Shown piece after piece: positions 1 through 11,675 of a DNA stretch of 64,000 nt. The stretch is from Brassica napus (lineage: Eukaryota > Streptophyta > Magnoliopsida > Brassicales > Brassicaceae), in NCBI RefSeq assembly GCF_020379485.1, contig NC_063439.1, forward strand, positions 12,626,466-12,690,465. The letters are read 5' to 3'. A program made the position numbers and the translations under genes. The notes below the pieces were generated by a model. The model was not told the origin of the DNA. It saw only the letters and a program-made list of their open reading frames with translations, and made no database searches. How positions within the stretch are numbered: the first letter of the stretch is position 1; the number at the start of each line of letters is the position of its first letter.

Positions 1-1010
1 GCAATGTGTATTTGGATTATGCACAGATGGATTTAGTCCTTTTGGAATGTCTGGAAGACAATACTCGCTTGGGCTAGTCCTCCTGACGCCATACAACCTT
101 CCACAAGAGATGTGTATGGAAAGAGAATTTCTTTTCATGAGTATATTGATACTTGGGCCTAAGCATCTGAATTGGTCTCTCGATGTTTTTCTACAACCTC
201 TGATAGAAGAATTGAATGAATTGTGGTCAACTGGGGCACATACATATGATTGTTCGACGAAAACAAATTTTGCAATGCGAGCACTTCTTCTGTGGACAAT
301 CAATGACTTTCCTGCCTATGAGATGTTATAAGGTTAGACTACGCATGGGAGACTAGCTTGTCTTTATTGTATGGGAAGCACTGGTGCATTTAAGCTGAAG
401 CATGGTAGGAAGACGTCTTGGTTTGATTGCCATCGTAGATTTCTTCCCATTAACCATCTGTATCGACAAAACAAGACATTTTTCATGTGAAAAGTGGTTG
501 TACGGGACACTGCACCACCTTATTTATCTGGAGAGGAAATCGAGAAAGATATTGATTACTATGGTGCAGAGAAAACAGTCAGCAAATGAGATAATTGGCA
601 TACTCCTGGAAATATGGCTGATGGGTACGGGACACAGCATAATTGTTACAAAAAGAATATATTTTGGGAACATCCTTACTGGAAGGATTTGCTTCTACGA
701 CACAATCTTCATGTGATGCATATAGAGAAGAACTTCTTTGACAACATCATCAATACATTATTGAACATCTCCGGGAAGACAAAAGATAACAATAACTCAA
801 TGTTGGATTTGCCTGCGTTATGTTCTAGGAGTGAGCTGCATATTAAAAACGATGTGAAAATTCCGGTTCCAATTTTCAGATTGTCAGAAGAAGCAAAAGC
901 AGCATTGTTTAAGTGGGTGACCTCAAATGTGAGATGGATACGTATCAAATCTATCAAGATGTGTTGAACATAGACAAATTTTTTTAGGGATGAAGAGTCA
1001 TGACTGTCAT
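1..1010 (+). pseudogene. CACTA (En/Spm) TNP2 transposase remnant, cut by window edge
   Basis: Translated pieces in several frames match the transposase family tnp2 of plant CACTA elements, in the right order. The first block (47-331) holds NLPQEMCMEREFLF, then LNWSLDVFLQPLIEEL and AMRALLLWTINDFPAYEML. Next, around 340-720, come traces of the segment that in intact relatives reads CMGSTGAFKLKHGRKTSWF. The last block (614-967) contains DGYGTQHN, YWKDLLLRHN and MHIEKNFFDNI. Weak similarity runs on to about 1010. At least three frameshifts and in-frame stops separate the blocks, so no transposase can be made. The left end of the element is outside the window, and no terminal CACTA repeat was found on the right. 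It is an old relic. Confidence 0.85.
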
Positions 1011-1679
1011 GTGTTATAAAAGAAAAATAGTAACTGAGAAGATTCTGCTCTCATGTGTTATTATTGTGATATATAGAAATGTAAGCTTTCAAGCCATCGT
1101 ACAAACTTTCCTAAATGATGAGAGTTTTTTTTCTAATAAACTAAAACATCTAAACTTGTAAATATTTATTAAGATATTATATTAACATTTCTATTGCGAA
1201 AGTAGTAAAAGTCATACATCAATGCAAACAACATGCCATGTGTAAGATTTATTAGCAAAATAACTGACGTTGGAGTTTTCTTATGAACATAATAAGTTGT
1301 TATACATTAAAGGTTTGCTAGGTTTTACCGATATCATCCATATATGTTATTGGGGTTTTTGTAAGTGATAACGGTTGTTGGTGTTTCAAATAATCACAAA
1401 AAACATTTTCTATCATTTTGTTCCAGTCTAAATTTGTCAAAATTAAATCTGATTTTTTTCAAGGGTTTGCAAATATAACTAAGTAGATAAAGAGATTTAA
1501 AAAAAAACTAGAATTAAACTAAAATTAAAAACCATATGAATATATATAATTAAATATTATGATTTAGATATTATAACTGTATAATATAACTAATCTTCCT
1601 CATGCTTCCATGTAAAACAGAAAATATTTATTAAATAGAGATTTTTCTATATTTCAGGATATGAAGGATCTAACCTAAC
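1011..1679. other. AT-rich spacer, no gene seen
   Basis: This stretch between the CACTA relic and the gypsy gag relic is AT-rich, with A and T runs. I see no credible coding frame, tRNA or terminal repeat. Confidence 0.6.
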
Positions 1680-3890
1680 TCTCGGATAGAAAGACATATA
1701 AAAAAGGTTCCTAGATCAAGACCAAAGTATCGACTATTCAAGTCTTAGACTACGAAGTTAAGTAACTAAAACTAGGGTCACAAAGAGACCTGCTTAAATT
1801 TACCCTCACAATTTGGCACTAAAAAGAGGGGGATAACCAAAACTATGTGAGAATGATAGGAAGTGAGCACATCAAGCAACCTTTGGCCATCTCGGCCGAA
1901 ATCGAATTACGAGCCCAGTTCGACACCATGTAGAGGAAAGTTGCCGACATAAATACGACACGGGAAAGTAACAACACCCCCAAGGAAAGTCTCGTAATCA
2001 TCTCGGTGATCCGAACCTTGAAAAAAATGATGGAAGAATACTCCAAGCAGTTAGAGCAAAGCGTATAGAAGCTATCACAGCTCAAAGTTGAGAACCTAGT
2101 TCTCTGAGAGGAAAACTCATCCCTCAATACCGTAGGCAAGAAAAGACGCAAGTACCAAACCCACATTCAACCTATGCAGCCCTTGGATACTTCTGTGAGG
2201 GAGGCAACAAAATCCGACAGGCTCCAAACTGAATAGAGAATCGACGGACGAGACCGACTCCACAGGCTTTAGTTGAGTAAATCCGACAGAAGATGATGAT
2301 GATTCCAACATGGATACATACACAAAGATGCATGAGGAAGCAGCAATAAAGAAATCATTAGAAAAAACTTACATGGAGGAAATATTTTCCAAGTTTGTAG
2401 CAGTCCAATCACTGATAAAAATGCTTCCGGATGTTGCTCCCCGGATCGGAAGAACTAGTCATGATTCCTACGTAGACACTTTTTCACAGACGAGATGCCC
2501 TGATCGAAATGCCAAAAAACTTTCATTCCCAAATATGAGAATGTATGATGGAACCAGTGCCTCGGATAATCACGTGACTCAGTACAAGCAACGCATGTTT
2601 ACTATAGCTATCGCAAAAGAGTTCCAGGAAGCCACCATGTGCATGCGTTTCTGCTCACCACTGACCAGATCCGCCCTCAATAGTATATCAACTTACTTAA
2701 TGTATCGATACACTCCTTTTCAGCTCTAACCGACCAGTTCGTAGAATAATTTGCAAGCAACATGTACCTAGAAAAGACGGTGAATGATATTTATGAGATC
2801 CTACAAAATCTAGCTGAACCACTGCATAGTTATATAGCATGATTGAACCACAAAAATGTATCCATACCCAATGTAACGCTAGACAACCATATATGCCTTC
2901 AAGGGAGGCATGTTGTCCGACGGGGATATGTACAAGGAGCTGACAAAGTACAAGTGCATGACCATGGATGATGTATTGTCCCAGGGCTAGGCACATGTAA
3001 AATGGGAGGAAGATTCAGCATATCAGGCAAAATGAATGATGATCAACCCTATCAGAGGCCAGGAAAAGAGGCTTGGGGAAGGAATCTTGGTACGTACCAC
3101 AACCGACCTATAAAAAGCCCGAAGGAACGACAGTGTCAATGTGGCTGGACATCTCCAATCTCCCATTCTCGAGTACAAAATTGGTCAATGTTATGAGGTG
3201 GATGGACCCAAAGGTCAAGTGGTCTCAGAACATTAAAGATCCCAAAGCATTATGGAACCCAAACTGGTGGTACGAATTCCATAAAGACCATGGTCACAAA
3301 ACAGAAGATTATATCTAATTGAAGATGGAAGTCAACAAGCTACTAAAGAAAAGATACCTTTCGGGAATTCCTTTCTGAAAAATCCTATAATCTCCTTAAC
3401 AGCAAAGAGGAGAACAACCAACTGGCAAGAAATATTTCATTATTGATGAACAAATTTTTTGTTTGGACTGTAAAATCTGCCATTGAAATGATTTAAATTC
3501 AAAGGAATCACAGAGATACATCGTACGTTGAGAACGACAAACCATAATAAATGGAACGACTAGATCCGGAGAAGCAAACATAGTACAACCAAGCAATACA
3601 AACACACTGTCTGCAAAGAGGAAACATTGATGGAGAAAGCCTTGCAGGCTTGATCCAAAGCGATCCAAAGGAAACTGTAACATATACGACCGGTAGCCAA
3701 AGCAAATCGAAACATGGTGACGAAAGTAAATGGAGAAGGGAAGAATGGTGAAATTAACGCTTGAACGAACACCATGGAGAAATCAAAAAACATCTTAATC
3801 AGGAGAGGAGATCAAAACTCAATGGAGAAATCGTCGTAGAAATGATCTTTTCCAAATTGCCATGAGACCCTTGAGAACCCTATGACCTTT
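1680..3890 (+). pseudogene. Ty3/gypsy retrotransposon gag remnant
   Basis: The frame at 2310-2729 carries the gag core typical of plant Tat-like gypsy elements: FPNMRMYDGTSASDNHVTQY, then QRMFTIAIAKEF and CMRFCSPLTRSALN. Out-of-frame continuations follow: a segment around 2740-3000 equivalent to the gag helical region, then 3073-3318 with WYEFHKDHGHKTEDYI, the conserved stretch just before the zinc knuckle and protease. Upstream DNA (about 1680-2300) looks like the gag N-terminal region, with several stops. No protease, reverse transcriptase or LTR of this copy is visible. The outer limits are approximate. Frameshifts and stops make it non-functional. Confidence 0.75.
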
Positions 3891-3936
3891 TTGGGATAAC
3901 ACATAATATAACTGTCTCACAAAATTTGGTGATATC

Positions 3937-4846
3937 CAGTGTTTTGAAAACTGGACCGGACTGGCCAGTCGGACCGGTCCATCCATGACTCCTTCATTTA
4001 GCCAAGTTCGGGCGGTTCAAAAACTGGATTTGAGTTGAATCAGTGAAACCCGCAAAAAACTGTAAGAATGGGTGATTCGATTTTAGTGAAAAAACCCGGT
4101 TTGTATATTCAAACCTAGTTAGACCATTGTCTTTTCACTGATTTGTAAAGTGAAGATATTTTTTCGTTTAGTTTGATTTGTTTTTACATAGATAGAATGA
4201 ATAAGAAACAATTTATGTGCATGAAAACACAAAAAATATACATGAATTATTTTTACGGAAACTCGAACTTGCGTAAAGATGGAAAAGAAGAAGAAATATA
4301 GGTAGTTGGAAATGTAAAAAAGATATTTGAAAATTAAAAGGTGGATTTCGTTTATGGTAGGAAAAAAAGTCAATAAATTATTAATATTTATTTTAATATA
4401 ATATCGGTAAAATAGAAAGTATATATGTACATATCTTATGGTGATGTTACTATATATACATATATCTACAACATACAAATATTGAAACCTGGTTGAACCG
4501 AATTTGGGTCTAACAACTGATCATGTAGTCGGGTTGGATATAATAACTGGTTTGACTATGAACCAGTCACATAGCCGTATCAGATCTCAAAGCTATTTGA
4601 ACTGAATAAAACCATTTAAACCATCCAAAAATTCATAAACCAACTATATAAACAAAAAATTAGTTTATATTTACAATATTTTATATTTGATAATTATTTA
4701 TATTTTAATTATCTATAATATTTACTAATATTATTATAAAATTTATATAGTATTAAAATATATTGAACCAAATTATTGCACTAGATTTGATCTGGTTGAA
4801 CCATATTGAACCTTGACCGAAATAATTTTCCGGTTTTGAAAACATT
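3937..4846. mobile_element. Non-autonomous MULE-like element with TIRs and 9-bp TSD
   Basis: The left end reads CAGTGTTTTGAAAACTGG and the reverse complement of the right end reads CAATGTTTTCAAAACCGG, so the termini are imperfect inverted repeats. The flanks are GGTGATATC (3928-3936) and GGCGATATC (4847-4855), a 9-bp duplication with one mismatch, the size usual for Mutator-like elements. The first 100 bp are rich in CCGG/GGACCGG, and the interior is AT-rich with no transposase. Assignment to MULE rests on TSD length and could be wrong. Confidence 0.6.
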
Positions 4847-4941
4847 GGCGATATCTTAATGATCATCAAAACAGAAAAAAAAGCTAGAAATTTTTATATA
4901 ATCTCATGAGCTAACAATATAAATCGTTCGTATATATTCTA

Positions 4942-5915
4942 CTAGGGTCGGCCCGCCCTACGGGCGGGATATTAGTTAATTTGATATTCACTAAATGCTC
5001 GAGTTGAAATTTGTTTTAAGATTCAAGAATTTGGTTATATGTTATGTCTTACTTATTAGTATGCGGTGGTATAGTTGTTTTTCGATTATTCTTGCTTTGG
5101 TATTGTATCAAATTAACTAATTGTCCAACTCATAATTATAGATGTACAAATGTGGATTTGTGATAAAGTTTGATGACAATACTGTTTTTTTTTTAATTTT
5201 TATTCATAGTGGAGTGTGCATGTGTCAGAAAGAGGTCTATAAAAACTTTTATGTTATTGTGTATGGATTTTAAATATATATTATTTTGTATAATGCATAC
5301 TTGCTCTACAACATTTGCTTGTAGAATAAAAAAATTGTTTTCTATATTTTTAAAAGAGAAAATATTTAGTCTATAATATAACATGGACATATGTATTGAC
5401 TATATAGAAGTTGGGTGTTATTTTAAAATGACATATGTATAGAGATTTTTCAACTATTACTTCACTGGCATAAAACATTTATAACTGTAAATACCTTCTT
5501 TTAAAAGCAAAACTAATAAAAGCGTGTACAACAAATGTATTTTGATATATATATTATATGCATCAAGTTATAAAGGTTGGAAACGTTGCAAAACTGTTTG
5601 AAGCAAAGTTTTTAACTTCACGATCTTCATCTTGACGTCAGTTCAGTGTCGGCCCTGGCCACAAGCAGAAGAAGCATGGGCTTCCAGCTGACACGATAAT
5701 AAGTATTTTCGCGGCCACATATTTATAAAAAGTGACTTTAGTCTAATGGTTCTAAGAGAAATTACCAGTGCTAGAGGTGCTGGGTTCAATTACCCGTAAC
5801 TGCATTGATTTATTTTGGCCCTAAATATAAAATGGGACACATGTCACTCACAGAACGCACGAATTGATGACGTGGCTTCACGGGAGAGAGGCGAACATTT
5901 CTTTATATAGATAGA
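4942..5915 (-). mobile_element. Non-autonomous Helitron (ATREP-like), minus strand
   Basis: Read on the minus strand, it begins TCTATCTATATAAAG after an A (5' TC end). It ends with a GC-rich hairpin, CCCGCCCGTAGGGCGGG (about 4952-4968), then CTAG followed by T. These are the standard Helitron termini: 5' TC, 3' hairpin about 10 nt before CTRR, and insertion between A and T without duplication. No RepHel open frame is present, so it is non-autonomous, about 0.97 kb. The 5' boundary could shift by 4 bp because of the TCTATCTA repeat. Confidence 0.75.
5732..5803 (+). other. tRNA-like (Pol III A/B box) relic inside the Helitron
   Basis: TAGTCTAATGG (5739-5749) fits the A-box consensus TRGYNNANNGG. 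GGTTCAATTACC (5783-5794) is one insertion away from a B box. The 44-nt offset between box starts is that of a true tRNA. The acceptor stem barely pairs, so it is not a working tRNA; more likely a decayed tRNA or SINE head carried antisense to the Helitron. Confidence 0.35.
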
Positions 5916-7905
5916 TTAAAATTGAAGTACAACATTACTTACCTATTTTAAGGTGATTTCATACATCTTATCCATTCCTTTTTTTTAACTAAATTTAAGT
6001 ACTTCATTTATTGTATTTTCCAAATAATCCGACTTCACTTATTATAGGCGCACAAAATAGAACTTTCTCTTTTCTAAGTGTTTATTGAATATTTTCCGTT
6101 ACTTTTTTTACTCTTACTAATTACTTTATTAAATGTAATCCCATATATATTAATTGAGGAACATTTGAAAAGATGTAACCTCAATTTTGTAATAATTAAA
6201 AAAAGACCTCTTGTTTATGTGTCAATCAATTAGGTAGTTAATTAATCATACGTGTCAACCTCACATTGAAATTTAAAAACATGGTTGTCCAATTCAATTT
6301 TTATATCTCACTAGAAACATTTAATACCAACTATATATATGATATTATATGATATTAAATAAATCAAGGTGGCTATTTATTATATATTATTTCCTTAACT
6401 AAAATCTACAAAATTACCTAATGTGATTATGATATTTATAGTAATTAATGATTTTAAATAATAAGATTTGCTAATAATTTGTATGTTTTCCACCATTTTT
6501 ATCATTTTTGTTTCATTCTTTAATATTAAAATAAATTACACAATTACATTAATCATATATTAAAATTTTAGATTTTTTGTATATGTTGTATTTTGAATTT
6601 TTCAAAACGAGTATAAATTACTAATACTGTTAAAAGTCTAACATAAAATTTTGTGATCAATGTTTAATTTTTTTCTATAATAAGATAAAATGATAAAAAA
6701 AATCATATAAATAAATAATTTTATTTTAATAGGTATTTATGTTATATATATATTTACTTCATATCATTTAAATTTAAGTATATATCATATACGATAGATA
6801 AGATTGATTATTTTGATTTATTTATTCTAAAATGATTGCGAATAAACAAGAGCGGTCATTTGTTTATATGTGCAAGCAAATTTATTACATAATAGTAACT
6901 GAATTCTTAGTTATTTAATATATAATTATTATTTTATTATTTCATAATATGCAGAAAAATCTAAAATAAGTCTTTATTCTGCACAAGCCGCAGATCTTAA
7001 CCTAAGTATGTATATCTTTAATAATTTTGAATCTTAAACATTTTCTAAATCTCAGGCCAAAATAAAAGAAAGAAATGAGAATAAAATCAAAAATTAATAT
7101 TTATATCGAGCAATAACCAAAATGACACAAAAAGGAGAAAAATATCGAAGATATATAGGATTGGCACGTGAACGTAAACTTCTAATAACCATAATTAACT
7201 TTTAAATTGCTAAATCATGATATAAAACAAGCTGACATAGTTTCATTGTAACCAAATAGTAGACATGAGATTCTTTGGCCTAAACGTTAGTTTTTTATGC
7301 GATAAATAATTTTTTGACCTAAAATATTTTTAAAAATGGGATCAGTTCATTAGTAAACAAATTATGTAATTAACAAAAAAAGTTTTTAAAAATATTATAT
7401 GAGCCAAATATATTAATTCGATCAATAATATAATTTTTTTTCCATACGATATTTCTTAAATAATTTTCATATAAATTTACCATGCGCAAGGCGCAGATCT
7501 TATCGTAGTTACTATATAATTTTATATCATTTGTTTTACATGTTAAACATAATATCACAGGTTTGAATTGAATTGCTTCATTTGTGACAAAAATTCAAAT
7601 CGGTTAACAAATATTTTTATTTGTTTACATAATCATTTAGACATGAGCATTCTGATACACGTCCGAATACATATTGGCTTTTTGGATATCGGGTTGTTTA
7701 GATTTTAAAATTAAATTCCATTCAGATATTATAAATTTTCAGACGAGATTTAAGTCTGATTCTTTCGGGTCTGGTTAGGTTTGTATTAACCTAAAAATAT
7801 ATAAATAACCTATATCTCTATATTTAAAATATTATTAAACAATTTATAAAAAGATAAAAATCAATCCCGCACAGATGTGCTAGTTCTATGTTAATCGTAA
7901 TAATA
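5916..7905. other. AT-rich intergenic DNA, no gene seen
   Basis: The DNA is dominated by A/T runs, and no frame looks coding. Around 7640-7790 there is a short segment of the GGGTCTGG/TTCGGGT type that recurs in this genome (also near 10900-11040 and 33600-33720), probably a non-autonomous repeat. A motif at 7861-7885 (CCCGCACAGATGTGC, then TAG) looks like a broken Helitron 3' end. Confidence 0.5.
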
Positions 7906-8649
7906 TCTTATATATTAAAACAGAAGTCACAACTTTGATTCATGTACCTATTCTTAGAAAGTCATGTTACATTTAATCTCTAATCTTATCATTTAAAATT
8001 TAGACCTATCAAATTTTTTTTTGGGCTATCAATAATTAGATTTAAATAATAGATGATCTATTAGATTTATAGATAGTATAAATTAGATATAATTTAATGT
8101 TGCAATACTATACCTCTATATGTTAAATATTTAAATATTTGTCAATGTTAACTTTTAAAATTATAAAGATTTTTTTTTAAATAAGAAAAATCATATTATC
8201 TAACAATGATTAATCTTTACTACCTTAAACCAATGAAAACAAATTTTAAACTATATATTTTATTTTAAAAATTAAACAAAAACTAAATGTTTAATTATTT
8301 ACTCGATAATACAAATCTATGAAGCGAAAAGTATAATTTTTAAAAAACTTTCTAAATTTGTGAAATGTTATAATATATTTGAATATGAAAATAAAACAAT
8401 ATTTTACTAATCTTTATATATATAGTTACGATTTTAATAATGAAATAAGAATCCGAAAATATATATATAGAAGAAGATGCAAATACATGTGAAATTTTAA
8501 AACAATATATTCAATGAAAAAAATATACCGTAAACTTATTATATCTTAAAAATTAATAGACACATATATTATAATATATATCAATTTAGAATTGAAAACT
8601 AAATATTATATGAAAATAAATGAAGACAACCGCGCGGATCGAGATCTAG
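7906..8649 (+). mobile_element. Non-autonomous Helitron, 744 bp
   Basis: It starts TCTTATATATTAAAACAGAAG after an A. It ends with the GC-rich CCGCGCGGATCGAGATCTAG followed by T. The ends match other Helitrons in this window (24155 and 42898), especially the TATATTAAAA(C/G)AGAAGTCA start. The interior is AT-rich with no helicase or Rep coding. Confidence 0.75.
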
Positions 8650-8659
8650 TTGGATTATT

Positions 8660-9730
8660 AAAAGAAGAGAAAATTATATTGAAAGACACTTTTTGTCTTT
8701 TCAATTACACTGAAAGACACATGCCACTTTAGAGACACATTTTTGTTGTTGTTTATCTTTCTTACCCTTTACCTACATCTTCCTTTTTATTTTTTTTTCT
8801 CACCGTAAACATCGATGTCTAGTTTCTTCTTTTTTTTTTTTGGTAAAATTGTCTAGTTTCTTCTTCCTCCTTTTAATGTCTTCTCTCTCTTAAGATTTGT
8901 GGTTTCAATTTAATTTTCAAGACAGTAACATTTCTATCTCTTATCTCAGTTTATTTTGAAATTTGATTTATTTTCAGATTCGTGCTTAGTTTATGTTATT
9001 TTTATCTTTTAACTATTCAAAGTTTGAATATTTTGTGGATCAATCCAATTTTCAGTGATAATTTATATTGGTTTTAGATATATAAACGACATCGCTATTG
9101 GTTTTCTGTTTAATTTGTAAACGAACCAAGTCACAATAAATATCACTTGGAATCTTTAAACGGTCTCTTCTACATTTCAACTTCACGTTTCTAAAGTATT
9201 CATTTTGTGATGGTTCACCTCTCGACAGAGAAGATGGGAATTTGAAAAGGGAGCCCCTAAGCATTAGTGGACACAGAAGAAGAAGTTTTTATGGCTGGAG
9301 TACTCAAACATGGAACTGGAAAATGGCTTTACATATTTGCATACTCTTAGTACTATCTCTCTCTAGACCCCGACCCCAACTCTCATGTCCACGCCACCCA
9401 TAACAACAGCCTCAACATCCACACTTCCTAAACCCCTAGCAGCCACATTCACACCTTGCTTTTTGCTGATAACCACATCGACATGTCCCATGTCCACAAC
9501 AATACCATCCACCCCTCGCAAGTCCCAGACAACCACATCCAACACACGCTCTGTCCACAATACACAAACAATATTTACATAGTGATCATGCCCTTCACAT
9601 GTCTCGACATCTATATAACCGCGGAGAAGATTTTGTAACAACATAGTAAAAAATAAAATAATGAAAAAGTGCCTCACACGTCTCAAATGGAGGTGGAAAA
9701 AATAGTAAGAGAGCATTTTGGTCTCAAGTT
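8660..9730. other. Repeat-like segment, possible MULE ends, no intact gene
   Basis: From 8672 the sequence carries repeats of GAAAGACAC and AGAGACACATTTTT with intervening TTTTCAATTACAC. Similar wording occurs at 29390-29450 and, inverted, at 31860-31950, suggesting a shared terminal sequence of a Mutator-like family. Between 9363 and 9716 there is a low-complexity stretch rich in CCAC/ACATC that leaves long frames open on both strands; I do not regard these frames as genes. Confidence 0.35.
9250..9336 (+). pseudogene. Possible SANT/Myb-domain exon relic
   Basis: In frame +, 9263 onward reads ALVDTEEEVFMAGVLKHGTG followed by KW. This resembles the start of a SANT/Myb repeat in plant Myb-like and telomere-repeat-binding proteins, where an acidic stretch leads into G-V-x-K-(Y/H)-G-x-GKW. 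The expected upstream tryptophan position is a stop (TAA just before ALVD), and no further Myb repeat or splice-compatible exon is seen. It may be a captured exon in a Pack-MULE. It is short, so chance similarity is possible. Confidence 0.35.
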
Positions 9731-11217
9731 ATTATTGTGTAAACAAAAGTTAAAATGTTTTTTATGTAATCAATACTATTAAAAGGGAAGAAGTCTTAAA
9801 AAATCTACCTATGAAAGTTGTGTGGACGTTTTCATTGATCTCATTATTTTTTGGTCTTACCTTAAATTTAGATTAACAATATGTTACCATATATGTCTCC
9901 AACAATAATTTACTCAATTCCTTTATTTATTCAAATCTCACTCCTAAATCCTAATCACTACTATTACTATGATTACCATTTTGATTTTTAATCGTAAAAG
10001 CATTTGTTTTATATTATCACTTTTAGCATATAATATATGATTTAAAGCAATAGAAGTTACACGACATATATGTGTACATTCTAAATTTCTCTTTCCTTTG
10101 TAATAAAGTAATCATATCATATATAAATTTTCTCACTAAAATCTCATATCATATACTAAACTTTCAACGGTCTATGGTTTTACTTTTATAGATATTTTCA
10201 TATTTAAAAAAATGAGTTTTTTGAATATTCATGCTACCTTCACAAAAATATAGAAATTCATTGGTTTTGTTAAAGTTAACTCGACTTCATGATATCAATA
10301 TTGATTATTCACGATTTTGAAAATTATTGGTTTAGATATTATATTTTTATATATTTTTCACTTAAAAACAAATCAATACTATGAAAAGAGAAATAGTCTT
10401 AAAAAATCTAATATAAAAAATTTGTTGGAGTCATGTATAACTATTCTTTGTTTAGTAATACCGTTAATCATTCTCACCATACAATATTTTAAATATTTTT
10501 AACAGCTCATAATATTATTCCTTATGATACCTTACTGAGAAAAATATTTTATCAACCATGTTTTTGTACAATAACGTTAAAAATCTACATCAAAAGGTTG
10601 TTAGACCTGATATTGACGTAATGGGTCCATATATGTTTGGGTATTTAGGATTCTAAAAAAAAATCGAAATATCTAAAAAAAATCTGAAAATATTCGAAAC
10701 TCCAAACAAATACCCAAAAAATTCAAATACCTAAAAATTTAAAATCTTATTCAAAATCTGACACGATGAACTGGAAAATTTTAATTTGAAAATTTACATG
10801 AAATCAAAAACTATAATCGTAAACCAAAAACTTAAAAAAAAATATCCATATTACCGGAAACATATTTGAAATATCCAAATATACCTAATAAACACAACAT
10901 ATTTATGATCGGGTCTAGGGTAGGATCCAGACTCAAACAAAGATCTGCGGGTCCAAAAAAAACCCAATAGGTTATCTTCTCTAAACCTGAACTAAACCTA
11001 TATTTTTGGGTCTGTTCGATTTGTTTTTTGATCTGGATATAATTATCATGCCTAAAATAAACTTACTTAAAAGTGTACATATAAAATCTCAAATAAACTA
11101 ATTCGTAGATTTTGTATTATAATATAATCCAAAAAATCCGTGCTTGGAAATCTAGTGTACTCTTAAAAGAAAAACATTTTTCAAATCTTAGACTCTAGGG
11201 AGACGAAACAATCTCAT
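9731..11217. other. AT-rich intergenic DNA upstream of CYP71
   Basis: No credible gene. Part of it (about 10600-11050) is a degenerate repeat rich in AAATATCCAAA and GGGTCTAGGGTAGGATCC-type wording of unknown class. The rest is A/T-rich spacer. Confidence 0.5.
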
Positions 11218-11231
11218 AGCTTTGAGTGTGG

Positions 11232-11518
11232 GTGGAAGCTTCCTTGGTTCAGTGGTTTGACCAGTGGTTTATTAATGTTTTTACACTAGGAGGTCTGAGT
11301 TTCAATTTTCGGAGAAGGCGAAATTTTGGGAATTAAATAAGAAAAGGCTTATAAGAGATCTACATCATGGCGCAATAAATACTGTGAAGCATGGATCCTA
11401 TAATGGTTCAGGTGATGCAGACAGGGCATTAATCCTCATATGGTATATATAATTGTCGGTTGTAGAAATGTTTATAATATTTCTCGCAGTTATAATAGGC
11501 GTTTGAAAGAAAAAAGAG
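11232..11518 (+). mobile_element. tRNA-derived SINE with perfect 14-bp TSD
   Basis: AGCTTTGAGTGTGG is duplicated exactly at 11218-11231 and 11519-11532. The insert starts GTGGAAGCTTCCTTGG and ends in an A-rich tail (GAAAGAAAAAAGAG). The 5' part has a good A box (TGGTTCAGTGG, 11245-11255) and a weak B box near 11299 (GTTTCAATTTTC), as in tRNA-derived SINEs. A related copy at 51005-51311 begins with the same GTGGAAGC and shares an internal ATTGTCGGTTGT motif. It lies 157 bp upstream of the CYP71 start codon. Confidence 0.8.
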
Positions 11519-11540
11519 AGCTTTGAGTGTGGTTTGGGTA

Positions 11541-11562
11541 ATTGGGCTTGTGTGAGGCCCAG
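11541..11562 (+). promoter_or_regulatory. Site II-type (GCCCA) promoter elements of CYP71
   Basis: TTGGGCTT (11542-11549) and AGGCCCA (11555-11561) are paired GCCCA/TGGGC motifs about 115-135 bp before the start codon. Such TCP-bound site II elements are common in promoters of plant housekeeping and proliferating-cell genes. No clear TATA box was found nearby. Confidence 0.45.
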
Positions 11563-11675
11563 TAGATAAACTTGGTTCATAAATCTCGACTCCTATCTCT
11601 CTTTTATTTCGGTGCCGTCGGAGTTGTCCCCAGCAACCAACAACAGTGGTTTCAATCGAAGTTTTGAGGGAATCG

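Noticed and set aside
9363..9716. Open frames on both strands in a CCAC/ACATC-rich stretch, with Val/Asp/Gly-rich translation on the minus strand
   Set aside because: Low-complexity base composition leaves several frames open at once; no domain, start context or splice sites support a gene.
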